Shown here piece by piece: positions 34,538 through 42,257 of a stretch of 64,000 nt of DNA. The stretch spans positions 970,999 to 1,034,998 of the forward strand of contig NZ_KE150413.1 of assembly GCF_000411255.1 (NCBI RefSeq), written 5' to 3'. The notes beneath the pieces were generated by a model. The model was not told the origin of the DNA and searched no databases. It saw only the letters and a list, made by a program, of their open reading frames with translations. How positions within the stretch are numbered: position 1 is the stretch's first letter; every line of letters starts with the position of its first letter. The position numbers and the translations under genes are program-made. The stretch comes from Paenibacillus sp. HGH0039. GTDB lineage: Bacteria > Bacillota > Bacilli > Paenibacillales > NBRC-103111.

Positions 34538-35302
34538 ATGAATAGGAAGAAGCTTATAACCGGTGAGAATATAGAAAAGGTTTACGGCCAGGGTGGTGAC
34601 AGGCGCAAGGTTCTTGACGGAGTGTCCGCCCACATTAACGAGGGGGAGTTCGTGTCGGTGATGGGACCTTCGGGCTCGGGAAAGTCGACCCTGATGTTCG
34701 CGATGAGCGGGATGGACCGCATTGACGGCGGGGAGGTTACTTTTGACGGCAGGGATTTATCAGCACTCCGCGAAGATGAGTTGGCTGACCTGCGCAGAAC
34801 CCAAATGGGCTTTGTGTTTCAGCAGCCTACGTTGATGAAGAATATGAACATTCTGGATAACATCATTCTTCCGTCCATGCGCGACAACAGAAGGAATGTC
34901 AAGACAATCACGGAACAGGCGAGAACGCTTATGAAGAAGGTGGGCATAGCAGAGCTGGAAAAGCGGGACATTACCCAGGTGTCGGGAGGACAGCTTCAGC
35001 GTGCGGGCATCTGCCGCGCCCTTATGAGCAATCCGCAGATTATTTTTGGTGACGAGCCGACCGGTGCGCTTAACCAGGAAGCTGCGCAGGCCATTATGAA
35101 TCTACTTTCCGAAATCAACGCGGCGGGTACTGCGATTATGCTTGTAACCCATGACGCCAAGATTGCGGCGAAGACGGAGCGTATAATGTTTATGTGCGAC
35201 GGAAAAATCGTGAGCGAAATGCGGCTTCCGAAGTATAGTGTTGTAGATATTGAGGATAGGATGGAGAAGGTCATGGCGAAAATGCGGGAGATCGGGATAT
35301 AA
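34538..35302 (+). CDS. ABC transporter ATP-binding protein, MacB/LolD type
   Basis: 254 residues. Walker A GPSGSGKST, Q-loop FVFQQPTLMKNM, signature VSGGQLQRAGICRAL, Walker B IIFGDEPTGAL and the His switch LVTHD. It is the ATPase for the preceding FtsX permease. A C-terminal extension of about 30 residues follows. Last gene of the repeat-bounded block. Confidence 0.92.
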   Translation: MNRKKLITGENIEKVYGQGGDRRKVLDGVSAHINEGEFVSVMGPSGSGKSTLMFAMSGMDRIDGGEVTFDGRDLSALREDELADLRRTQMGFVFQQPTLMKNMNILDNIILPSMRDNRRNVKTITEQARTLMKKVGIAELEKRDITQVSGGQLQRAGICRALMSNPQIIFGDEPTGALNQEAAQAIMNLLSEINAAGTAIMLVTHDAKIAAKTERIMFMCDGKIVSEMRLPKYSVVDIEDRMEKVMAKMREIGI

Positions 35303-35364
35303 ATAGTTGTGTACAATATTGCCTTGAGAGTCTCTACATTCTGAATTGAGGGTCCAGAGAACAA

Positions 35365-35416
35365 AAAAACTTGCCGTCACAGACAGCGCGGTGAACCGTA
35401 TCATAAGTGACAGCAA
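35365..35416 (+). repeat. right boundary repeats of the TetR-ABC block
   Basis: Bases 35365-35380 are the exact reverse complement of 29964-29979. Bases 35397-35416 repeat 29954-29973 directly with one mismatch. The two motifs here can themselves pair through GCCGTCAC and GTGACAGC. The arrangement of several GTGAC-GC motifs resembles complex transposon ends, perhaps IS21-like; that assignment is a guess. Confidence 0.65.
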
Positions 35417-35436
35417 AAAGGAAGGAATCGCTATCC

Positions 35437-35946
35437 ATGATCATCGCTGTCGATGTGTATTATGAGGAAAATCAAGCGAAATCAGTGGGGGTTATTTTTC
35501 AGAGTTGGGAAGATTCTAAACCACTCGAAGTCATCATCTCATATACGGAAAACCCCCACGAATACGAAACGGGTTTTTTCTATAAACGAGAGCTCCCTTG
35601 TATACAGGAACTGTTGAACCTTACTGATATAAATCAAATACATACCATTGTTGTAGATGGCTATGTGTACTTAAACAATGAGAAAAAGCCCGGGCTCGGA
35701 CATTATGTTTACACGGATTTTTCAGGAAAAATTCCAGTGATCGGTGTGGCAAAAAGTGCCTTTCACGACAACGAAGCCTTTGTCCAAAAGATTTACCGAG
35801 GCAGCAGCTCCAAGCCTTTGTATATCACCTCTATCGGCATGGAGCTAGCAGTCGCTGCCGAGCACATACAGAGTATGTACGGAGAATACCGATTTCCGCA
35901 TCTGCTGAAATTGCTGGATAAGCAAACGAAGGAAGCCCGGCTATAA
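35437..35946 (+). CDS. endonuclease V
   Basis: 169 residues from ATG 35437, after AAGGAAGG; the frame extends upstream into the boundary repeat but without need. Conserved features: MIIAVDVYY with the catalytic Asp, ELPCIQEL with the Glu, VVDGYVYL...GLGHYVY and PVIGVAKSAFH. Endonuclease V cuts next to deaminated adenine (inosine) in DNA or RNA. Length is short relative to E. coli Nfi, as in a subgroup of Firmicutes proteins. It may share a transcript with the SMI1 gene 19 bases downstream. Confidence 0.82.
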   Translation: MIIAVDVYYEENQAKSVGVIFQSWEDSKPLEVIISYTENPHEYETGFFYKRELPCIQELLNLTDINQIHTIVVDGYVYLNNEKKPGLGHYVYTDFSGKIPVIGVAKSAFHDNEAFVQKIYRGSSSKPLYITSIGMELAVAAEHIQSMYGEYRFPHLLKLLDKQTKEARL

Positions 35947-35965
35947 TCAACAGGGGGAATTCAAT

Positions 35966-37291
35966 ATGTTGTTTTGGAAGAAAGAAACGCAACTTGATCG
36001 AATAAAAAACAAACTCGGAAAGGCCATGCGCAAAGATACGGCTTTTTCGGTGTTTGGAGCATCCTCACACAAATACAGGGTTTATGAAAAGCTTACAGCA
36101 AAAGAGCTTGCAGACTGGCAAGCAAAGAATCAGGTCACACTCCCGGAGTCTTATACGCAGTTTTTAACGAGAGTCGGAAATGGAGGTGCCGGGCCGTATT
36201 ACGGGATTTATTCGATTGAAAAGGCAACTTCTTATACCGATAGTGCACTCACTACAAAATGCGTTCTACACCCCGGAATGACAAAAGAGGAATGGAACCA
36301 TCTGACCGAGCCCCTGATCAATGATGAGGACATCTCCGACCTGGAATACGACGCCGCCCGTGATAGGGTGTTGGGCGGCATGTTGTGTATTGGCACACAA
36401 GGCTGCGAATACGATATGTATCTTGTAATTGAAGGGAAACACAGGGGGAAAATCGTTTACACTTCAGATTTTTATCCGGATCGTCCCTTTTTCTTTGTCT
36501 ATGAAGACAACTTTCTGGACTGGTATGAGCGCTGGCTGGACGAAATTATTCTGGATTATGATATCGCGTGGTTTGGCAGCAGAATGCCGGGCGATGAAAA
36601 TGCATTGATACAGGTTTATCAAAACGCCCCAAACGAAGAAATCAAATCAAAAGCGCTTGATGGAATGTTCAAGTTTAAGAAAATCTCGCAGCCAACCATT
36701 GATTTTTTAGAAAGCGTTGCTGAGCAAAGACAAAATGATCGCACCACAGCCATTCAACTAATCTGCAAAACCTCTGTTGACGCGGGAAGAGGCTATCTTC
36801 TGGAGCTGTTGCATTCGGATAGAAATGAGGATTTATTACACGCTTTACAGATTCTGAACTGGTACGGTAAATCTTTTGATTTAGCGGAATTTATAAAAGT
36901 GATAGTGCAAAGTCTTGACAGGGTTCACGACCCGGAGACGTTGCGTCATGTGGGGTATGTTTTGGAATCTTCCGGCGCGATTACACTCCAAAACTTTGCG
37001 CCCTTTCTGTGCCACACCGACTCGAATATACAAACTGCCGCAATCTATGCGACACGCGATTGCAATGACAAATCGGAAAGTTGGGAGATCATTCAACGGA
37101 TGTTCATGGGTGGCGGCAAGGAGGCTGTGAAAAACTCTATTCAATATTGGGGCCTTATCCCACATGAGAAGTTATTGCCTTATTATAAGGCTGCATGGCC
37201 GGAATATAAAAGCAATCCTAATTTCAGGGAAAAATTTATGGCTTGTTTGAAAGAATTAAATTTGCCAGATGATTATTTTGAAAAAGAATAA
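35966..37291 (+). CDS. SMI1/KNR4-family protein with HEAT-like C-terminus
   Basis: 441 residues. Residues about 40-200 match SMI1/KNR4 (LPESYTQFLTRVGNGGAGPYYGIYSI, LCIGTQGCEYDMYLVIEG). Residues about 215-430 contain helical repeats of HEAT type. SMI1 proteins are often immunity proteins for contact-dependent or polymorphic toxins, but no toxin gene lies nearby. It could be an orphan immunity gene or a cytoplasmic scaffold. Confidence 0.8.
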   Translation: MLFWKKETQLDRIKNKLGKAMRKDTAFSVFGASSHKYRVYEKLTAKELADWQAKNQVTLPESYTQFLTRVGNGGAGPYYGIYSIEKATSYTDSALTTKCVLHPGMTKEEWNHLTEPLINDEDISDLEYDAARDRVLGGMLCIGTQGCEYDMYLVIEGKHRGKIVYTSDFYPDRPFFFVYEDNFLDWYERWLDEIILDYDIAWFGSRMPGDENALIQVYQNAPNEEIKSKALDGMFKFKKISQPTIDFLESVAEQRQNDRTTAIQLICKTSVDAGRGYLLELLHSDRNEDLLHALQILNWYGKSFDLAEFIKVIVQSLDRVHDPETLRHVGYVLESSGAITLQNFAPFLCHTDSNIQTAAIYATRDCNDKSESWEIIQRMFMGGGKEAVKNSIQYWGLIPHEKLLPYYKAAWPEYKSNPNFREKFMACLKELNLPDDYFEKE

Positions 37292-37436
37292 TTTAATTAC
37301 TCAATATCCATACCATTGAAAACTCGGGCGGCTTTACGTAGGACACCCAATTAGATGGTTCAACTTTGCATATCGCCGTCGGTCATGAATTTCTCGCAGT
37401 CCTGACGCCCGCCAAAACTGAGTCATGATCAAAAAA

Positions 37437-37465
37437 CTTCGGCATTATCGTGCCGGAGCTTTTTT
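37437..37465 (+). terminator. intrinsic terminator
   Basis: CTTCGGCA (37437-37444) pairs with TGCCGGAG (37451-37458, one G-T pair), followed by a T run. The rest of 37292-37548 holds no recognisable gene. Confidence 0.75.
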
Positions 37466-37548
37466 GCATGCAATCAAAGAGCCAAATGGCATGGAATGTT
37501 GACATACATAGCCGACTGGCAGTTTTCATGTAGAGTGAAAAGATGTGA

Positions 37549-37601
37549 TTGACACGACACCTTTTGGTATCCTATAATCGAAAGCGACACCAAAAGGCGT
37601 C
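37549..37601 (+). promoter_or_regulatory. strong promoter with paired operators
   Basis: TTGACA (37549-37554), spacer 18, TATAAT (37573-37578). One operator-like sequence, GACACCTTTTGGTATC (37556-37571), sits in the spacer. A second, GACACCAAAAGGCGTC (37586-37601), covers the start region; it is the inverted copy of the first with two mismatches. This suggests repression by a dimeric regulator (HxlR, PadR or ArsR type) not encoded nearby. Confidence 0.75.
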
Positions 37602-37674
37602 CAATTTAAGGCCAGTTATTAACAAGGTTTGGAACCTGAGTAAGTTTCACTTAAACCAATGAGGAGGAAACAAA

Positions 37675-38141
37675 ATGAGTACAATCATCGGTGCGAAAAC
37701 AACCGCGAAAGTAGTAACCCAGCACCGCGGAAAAATGATTGCTTATTGGACCGTCACGTTACTGCTCGCAATATCCATTACGTTAAGCGGTATCGGGCAG
37801 CTAATGCGATATGGGGGAAATGTTGACTTAGTGACCGATATCGGTTTCCCGTTATACATCACGAACATTCTCGGAAGTTGGAAATTGCTTGGAGTCGTTG
37901 CTATCATCGTGCCGGGTTTTCCTCGGCTAAAGAATGGGCTTACGCCGGTATTTTCTTCTTAATGACGGGGGCGGCTTTATCTCATGCGTTTGCTAACGAT
38001 TATGGGGATTACGGGTTTCATCTTATCCTTCCGCTTTTCTATGCCGCACTAAATATCGCCTCGTGGGCGCTGCGTCCGAAGAGCCGCAAAATGTGCAAGG
38101 AGGTGGTGAAATTATCGGCCGCCCCTTCATACAACCAATAG
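37675..38141 (+). pseudogene. DoxX-like membrane protein, frameshifted
   Basis: The first frame (37675-37962) encodes a DoxX-like start (LLLAISITLSGIGQLM, KLLGVVAIIVPGFPRLK) and then runs into unrelated residues. The continuation of the family pattern, KEWAYAGIFFLMTGAALSHAF, is in another frame to 38141. A single G lost near 37933 restores one 130-140-residue protein. It is either a true recent mutation or a sequencing error. DoxX-like proteins are small four-helix membrane proteins of uncertain role in redox stress. Confidence 0.82.
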
Positions 38142-38230
38142 ATGACTACTGTAAAACTAATAATTTGGAGAGACTGTATTCGGTACCCTCCTGTTTTAAG
38201 GAAATCAAAAAGATAAGAGGAGAGATGGAA

Positions 38231-38695
38231 ATGTCGTATATCGTTGATTTTAAAAATGTGTCTACGGTTGGTTTAGAGTCTTCACCTGTAGCAGAAGCGC
38301 TTGCTGGATTACGTGCTAATGAAGCCCGTTACTTTATGAACAAATACAAGCATGAATTTACGGTAGTACCCGCCGGCGAAAGTCAGGAGAACCTTGATTA
38401 TGTGAACCGCATTTTGAAAGAAGAACGTGATATTGCGTTTGCGGCCAAACCTTTAGAAACGTCGCGTTTTCAAGTGGAAAATATCCGATTTACCTACGTC
38501 TTTTATGAGGACGGGCTTGCGCTCAATGTCATGTATACGGTTGATGACCCTAAGAAGCGGGCCGTTGGTTTTAAGCTTTCCGAGGGGATGGAGGTACCGC
38601 AGGAGTTAGAAGGGAAGTTTAAGTTTGCCAGGCAGAAGTCTAAACTAGCCGGAACCATTCGGGGCTCGTTTTTTGTAATCAAAGGAGAATATTAA
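38231..38695 (+). CDS. unknown protein
   Basis: 154 residues from ATG 38231, 8 bases after AAGAGGAGA. No signal peptide or membrane helix; mixed alpha/beta composition (FRFTYV-like strands, many Lys/Glu). No family recognised with confidence. It follows the broken DoxX gene in the same direction and may share its promoter. Confidence 0.65.
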   Translation: MSYIVDFKNVSTVGLESSPVAEALAGLRANEARYFMNKYKHEFTVVPAGESQENLDYVNRILKEERDIAFAAKPLETSRFQVENIRFTYVFYEDGLALNVMYTVDDPKKRAVGFKLSEGMEVPQELEGKFKFARQKSKLAGTIRGSFFVIKGEY

Positions 38696-38723
38696 GGGCA
38701 GCAAAAATGTAAGGGAGAAATCG

Positions 38724-38933
38724 TTGTCCGAACACGACAAGACTTACAGGCTGCTGATCGAAAAATTTTGGAACGCTTTCCCCGGATTGGAGACTGAGCC
38801 TGTCTCACCAGTCCGCTCACAGGAAAAGCGGCCGCCTTCATTTTCGGAAGGCGGCCGCTTTTTTTATTTGAAGAGGAGGGGCAGGGCCGGTTGGGTTCGT
38901 TGTGCGGGTTGGGGACTCTTTCCTCCTTTCTGA
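38724..38933 (+). CDS. doubtful short ORF running through a terminator
   Basis: A TTG start at 38724 follows AAGGGAGA at good spacing, so translation may begin, and the first ~30 residues (HDKTYRLLIEKFWNAFPGLE) look protein-like. The frame then passes through the terminator at 38826, so it is probably a truncated gene end or fortuitous. Confidence 0.3.
   Translation: MSEHDKTYRLLIEKFWNAFPGLETEPVSPVRSQEKRPPSFSEGGRFFYLKRRGRAGWVRCAGWGLFPPF
38826..38865 (+). terminator. strong intrinsic terminator
   Basis: GCGGCCGCCTTC and GAAGGCGGCCGC form a long GC-rich stem followed by seven Ts. It insulates the kdu operon from upstream transcription. Confidence 0.9.
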
Positions 38934-39023
38934 GATTATCCTATGCGAGATTGATAGAAAGATGGCGGCGGCCGCCCGAATCTATGAAAAAAGGGTTTAT
39001 CGGACCGATATGAAAAAAGTACT

Positions 39024-39076
39024 TTTATGTTCAATATGGTTGTGATACACTTAAAACGAACCTAAATGAACATAAA
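39024..39076 (+). promoter_or_regulatory. kdu operon promoter and operator
   Basis: An extended -10, TGATACACT (39043-39051), lies between two arms of a perfect inverted repeat: TTTATGTTCA (39024-39033) and TGAACATAAA (39067-39076). One arm overlaps the -35 region and the other the early transcript. It is a good candidate operator for the DeoR-type regulator encoded as the second gene. Confidence 0.6.
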
Positions 39077-39101
39077 CGTACCTTATAGGAGGTTACCCCA
39101 T

Positions 39102-39932
39102 ATGGAAATCCGTCACACGACAAACCCGACTGACTTTAAAACTTTTACAACCGAACGCATGAGAAATGACTTTTTGATCGAAAATTTGTTTCAGGAAGAG
39201 CGCATTTCGATGGTCTACACCCATTATGACCGCATGGTCATCGGAGGCGCGGTTCCCGTCAAGGAAACGCTTGAACTTGAAGCGGCCGACACGCTCAAAA
39301 CGGAGTACTTCCTGGAGCGCCGCGAGGTTGGTTTTCTGAACATCGGCGGAGACGCCGTCATTACGGCGGACGGAGAGAGCTTCGAGCTGGGCCGTCTGGA
39401 TGCGCTGTACGTGGGCAAAGGAAACAAGAAAGTAACGATCGCCAGCAAGGATTCTTCGAATCCGGCCCGCGTTTATTTCTGTTCGGCGCTCGCTCATGCG
39501 GAAATCCCGTCGAGAAAAATTTCGATCAAGGAAGCGAATCCGAACCACCTCGGCTCTCTGGAAACGTCCAACGAACGGATTCTGAACCAGTACATTCATG
39601 CCGACGGCATTCAAAGCTGCCAACTGATGATGGGCGTAACCCAGCTCAAAACGGGAAGTGTATGGAATACGATGCCGGCTCATATCCACGACCGCAGAAT
39701 GGAAGCTTACCTGTACTTCGATCTGAAGGAAGACGCGCGCGTGTTCCATATGATGGGCGAGCCTTCGGAAACGCGTCACCTCGTGGTTTCCAATGAACAG
39801 GGCGTCATTTCGCCGAGCTGGTCCATCCATTCCGGAGCGGGAACCAGCAACTATTCGTTCATCTGGGCTATGGCCGGCGAAAATTATACCTTTAAAGATA
39901 TGGATATGGTGCCTATGAACGAGTTAAAGTAG
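39102..39932 (+). CDS. kduI: 5-dehydro-4-deoxy-D-glucuronate isomerase
   Basis: 276 residues from ATG 39102, with AGGAGGT 8 bases upstream. KduI hallmarks: METRHTTNP-like start (MEIRHTTNP), MVYTHYDRMVIGG, and the metal ligands in PAHIHDRRMEAYLYFDL and SWSIHSGAGT. It converts 5-keto-4-deoxyuronate from unsaturated uronates (pectin, hyaluronan, heparin lyase products) to 3-deoxy-D-glycero-2,5-hexodiulosonate. Part of a kduI-deoR-kduD operon. Confidence 0.95.
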   Translation: MEIRHTTNPTDFKTFTTERMRNDFLIENLFQEERISMVYTHYDRMVIGGAVPVKETLELEAADTLKTEYFLERREVGFLNIGGDAVITADGESFELGRLDALYVGKGNKKVTIASKDSSNPARVYFCSALAHAEIPSRKISIKEANPNHLGSLETSNERILNQYIHADGIQSCQLMMGVTQLKTGSVWNTMPAHIHDRRMEAYLYFDLKEDARVFHMMGEPSETRHLVVSNEQGVISPSWSIHSGAGTSNYSFIWAMAGENYTFKDMDMVPMNELK

Positions 39933-39970
39933 AAGCATGAACCTGTTTGACAGGCAAGGAGGAATTATTC

Positions 39971-40720
39971 ATGCTGGCTGCTGAACGCCATCGTACCATT
40001 CTGGAAGAACTGGAAAGCCGGAAAAGCGTCAAAGTTTCCGAGCTTAGCGATAAATTTCAGGTCACGGAAAAGACGATCCGCGAGGATCTCGAGAAGCTGG
40101 AGGAGAAAGGGCTTCTGAAGCGGACACATGGGGGAGCTGTCCCTTTGCCCGACGAAGAGAGCCTGCTGCCGCAGATTCCGAATATCAAGCATGTCCGCGA
40201 AAAATCCGCCATCGCCGAATACGCGCTGACTTTCATCGAACCGCACGACATCATTGCGCTCGACGCCGGGAGTACGACGCTGGAAATCGCCCGCAAGGTA
40301 AAGAACATGCCGCTCACCGTCCTGACCAACGATCTGCTCATTATCCGTGAGCTCACGGCCAAGGACCAGATCCGGCTTGTCGTGCCGGGCGGGTACCGGC
40401 ATCATAACCTGCTCGTCGGCACCGATCCGGATTGGGTGAAGAAACTCAACGTGCATAAGCTGTTTCTATCCGCCACCGGCATTCATCCGGATTACGGGCT
40501 GACCATTTTCACGGAGGAGCTGACAAGGCTCAAGCGCGTCTACATGGAATGCGCCAAAACGATTTACTGCGTCGCCGACCACAAAAAGTTCGGCAAAGGG
40601 GCCTTGATCACGTTTGCCGGCCTTGACGAGATCGACTACTTGATCACCGACAGCGGCATCGGTTCCGAGACGCTAAGCAAATACGGGGAGGCCGTCAACA
40701 TTTTGCAGGCCCCCCTCTAA
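39971..40720 (+). CDS. DeoR-family transcriptional regulator of uronate genes
   Basis: 249 residues from ATG 39971 after AAGGAGG. N-terminal DeoR winged helix (RHRTILEELESRKSVKVSELSDKFQVTEKTIREDLEKLEEKGLLKRTHGGAV), followed by the sugar-phosphate sensing fold (DAGSTTLEIARKVK, LTNDLLI, FLSATGI). Placed between kduI and kduD, it probably represses them until a pathway intermediate binds. The inverted repeat upstream of kduI is its likely site. Confidence 0.92.
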   Translation: MLAAERHRTILEELESRKSVKVSELSDKFQVTEKTIREDLEKLEEKGLLKRTHGGAVPLPDEESLLPQIPNIKHVREKSAIAEYALTFIEPHDIIALDAGSTTLEIARKVKNMPLTVLTNDLLIIRELTAKDQIRLVVPGGYRHHNLLVGTDPDWVKKLNVHKLFLSATGIHPDYGLTIFTEELTRLKRVYMECAKTIYCVADHKKFGKGALITFAGLDEIDYLITDSGIGSETLSKYGEAVNILQAPL

Positions 40721-40749
40721 TAACCGTTAGGCTAAGGAAGGTGTACGGA

Positions 40750-41505
40750 ATGAATTTATTTGATTTGTCCGGCAAAAAAGCCGTCGTAACCGGGGCGGGC
40801 CGCGGCCTAGGCGCCACTATCGCGATCGGTCTGGCCGAGGCGGGAGCGGACGTGGCGCTGGTGACGAACCGGACTCCCGCGGATGACGTCAAGGCACGGG
40901 TCGAGAGCTTCGGCCGCCGCGCGGTCACCATCCAGGCGGATGTCTCCGACCGCAGCCTGCTGCCCGGCGTGATCGGCCAGGCCCTCGAAGGCCTGGGCGG
41001 ACTCGACATCCTGGTCAACAACGCGGGCATCATCCGGCGCAAGCCGGCCGCCGAGCATGACTACCAGGACTGGCAGGATGTGCTGGACGTGAACCTGAAC
41101 TCCGTGTTCACGCTCTGCCAGCTTGCCGGCCGCCATATGATTGCACAAGGTTCCGGCAAGATCATCAACGTGGCCTCCATGCTGTCGTTCCAGGGAGGCA
41201 TCAACGTGCCCGGCTACACGTCCAGCAAGCATGCCGTAGCCGGCTTGACCAAGGCTTTGGCGAATGAGTGGGCCTCCAAAGGCATTCAAGTCAACGGTAT
41301 CGCACCGGGCTACATGAGCACGGACAATACCGAGGCGCTGCGCGAAGATCCGGTCCGCAGCAAGCAGATTCTCGAGCGCATTCCGGCGGCACGCTGGGGC
41401 ACATCCGAGGATCTGATCGGACCGGCCGTGCTGCTCGCATCCCGGGCCTCGGATTACATGAACGGACACATCCTGTGCGTCGACGGGGGCTGGATGGTGC
41501 GCTAA
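40750..41505 (+). CDS. kduD: 2-dehydro-3-deoxy-D-gluconate 5-dehydrogenase
   Basis: 251 residues from ATG 40750 after AAGGAAGG. Short-chain dehydrogenase: NAD-binding TGAGRGLG, NNAG motif, catalytic Ser in VASMLSFQGG and YTSSKHAVAGLTK (Tyr-x3-Lys). The start MNLFDLSGKKAVVTG and context identify KduD, which reduces the KduI product to 2-keto-3-deoxygluconate. Last gene of the operon. Confidence 0.92.
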   Translation: MNLFDLSGKKAVVTGAGRGLGATIAIGLAEAGADVALVTNRTPADDVKARVESFGRRAVTIQADVSDRSLLPGVIGQALEGLGGLDILVNNAGIIRRKPAAEHDYQDWQDVLDVNLNSVFTLCQLAGRHMIAQGSGKIINVASMLSFQGGINVPGYTSSKHAVAGLTKALANEWASKGIQVNGIAPGYMSTDNTEALREDPVRSKQILERIPAARWGTSEDLIGPAVLLASRASDYMNGHILCVDGGWMVR

Positions 41506-41605
41506 CCCGTCCCGTCTTGCCCTGCTTTCGCCCAATCGCGACAGGGAGCTATCCCAGCATAAAGCCAAGCCCTTCCGGGTTACAATGAGAACATCCTTCT
41601 CGTTT

Positions 41606-41626
41606 AACCCGGCAAGGGTTTTTTTG
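41606..41626 (+). terminator. terminator of the kdu operon
   Basis: AACCC (41606-41610) pairs with GGGTT (41616-41620), followed by further Ts. Short stem but good T tract. Confidence 0.7.
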
Positions 41627-41703
41627 CGTTGGACAAACAAGTTTAATCAATCGGGGTGGAAAAAGGGACTCATAAAAGACTTATTAGGTTTATAGGAATA
41701 TGA

Positions 41704-41751
41704 TTGACTAGAAACTTTTTAAACCCTATAATATTTCGTATGCAAAATATT
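41704..41751 (+). promoter_or_regulatory. promoter and MarR operator
   Basis: TTGACT (41704-41709), spacer 17, consensus TATAAT (41727-41732). An imperfect palindrome with outer arms AATATTT and AAATATT spans 41730-41751, just downstream of the -10. It fits autoregulation by the MarR protein that follows. Confidence 0.8.
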
Positions 41752-41786
41752 TGGAGGCGAATAGTAAAGAAAGGAAGGAATCAGTC

Positions 41787-42257
41787 TTGGAGGAACAGGA
41801 TCGCATTCACCGGATTTTTCAATCCTACCGTGAGGTCAATCAGGCTTTTTTCCAAGTCCTGATGAAGGCGGCCCAACTGTACGGCCTCACGCCGGTCCAA
41901 CTGCTTACCCTTAAAAATCTGAAGGAACATCCTCTTATCGGATTGGGGGAACTTAGCGAGTATATTCTGCTGGGGACCAGCACGACGAGCGGGATTGTGG
42001 ACCGTCTGGTCAAAGCGGGCCTCGTTTCCCGGGAGCGTTCGGAGACAGACCGCCGGTCCGTTACGCTCAAGCTGACGGAGAAAGGGCTGGAACAGTGGAA
42101 CCTGGTCGAACGGGACCACATGGACCGATTGTATATTCTCGCTTCGGTATCCGAAGAGGATCAGCGGCAACTGGAGCGTATCAATACACAAATCCTAGAG
42201 ATTTTACAGAAAGTGAGAGATGAAGAAACCCATGAGTACAGAAGCACCCCAATTTAA
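41787..42257 (+). CDS. MarR-family transcriptional regulator
   Basis: 156 residues from TTG 41787, chosen because AAGGAAGG lies 8-9 bases upstream; an earlier TTG at 41751 falls inside the operator. Winged-helix region: LTPVQLLTLKNLKEHPLIGLGELSEYILLGTSTTSGIVDRLVKAGLVSRERSETDRRSVTLKLTEKG. Overlaps the exporter gene by 38 bases, so the pair is coupled: a repressor of a multidrug exporter responding to small aromatic or drug ligands. Confidence 0.92.
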   Translation: MEEQDRIHRIFQSYREVNQAFFQVLMKAAQLYGLTPVQLLTLKNLKEHPLIGLGELSEYILLGTSTTSGIVDRLVKAGLVSRERSETDRRSVTLKLTEKGLEQWNLVERDHMDRLYILASVSEEDQRQLERINTQILEILQKVRDEETHEYRSTPI

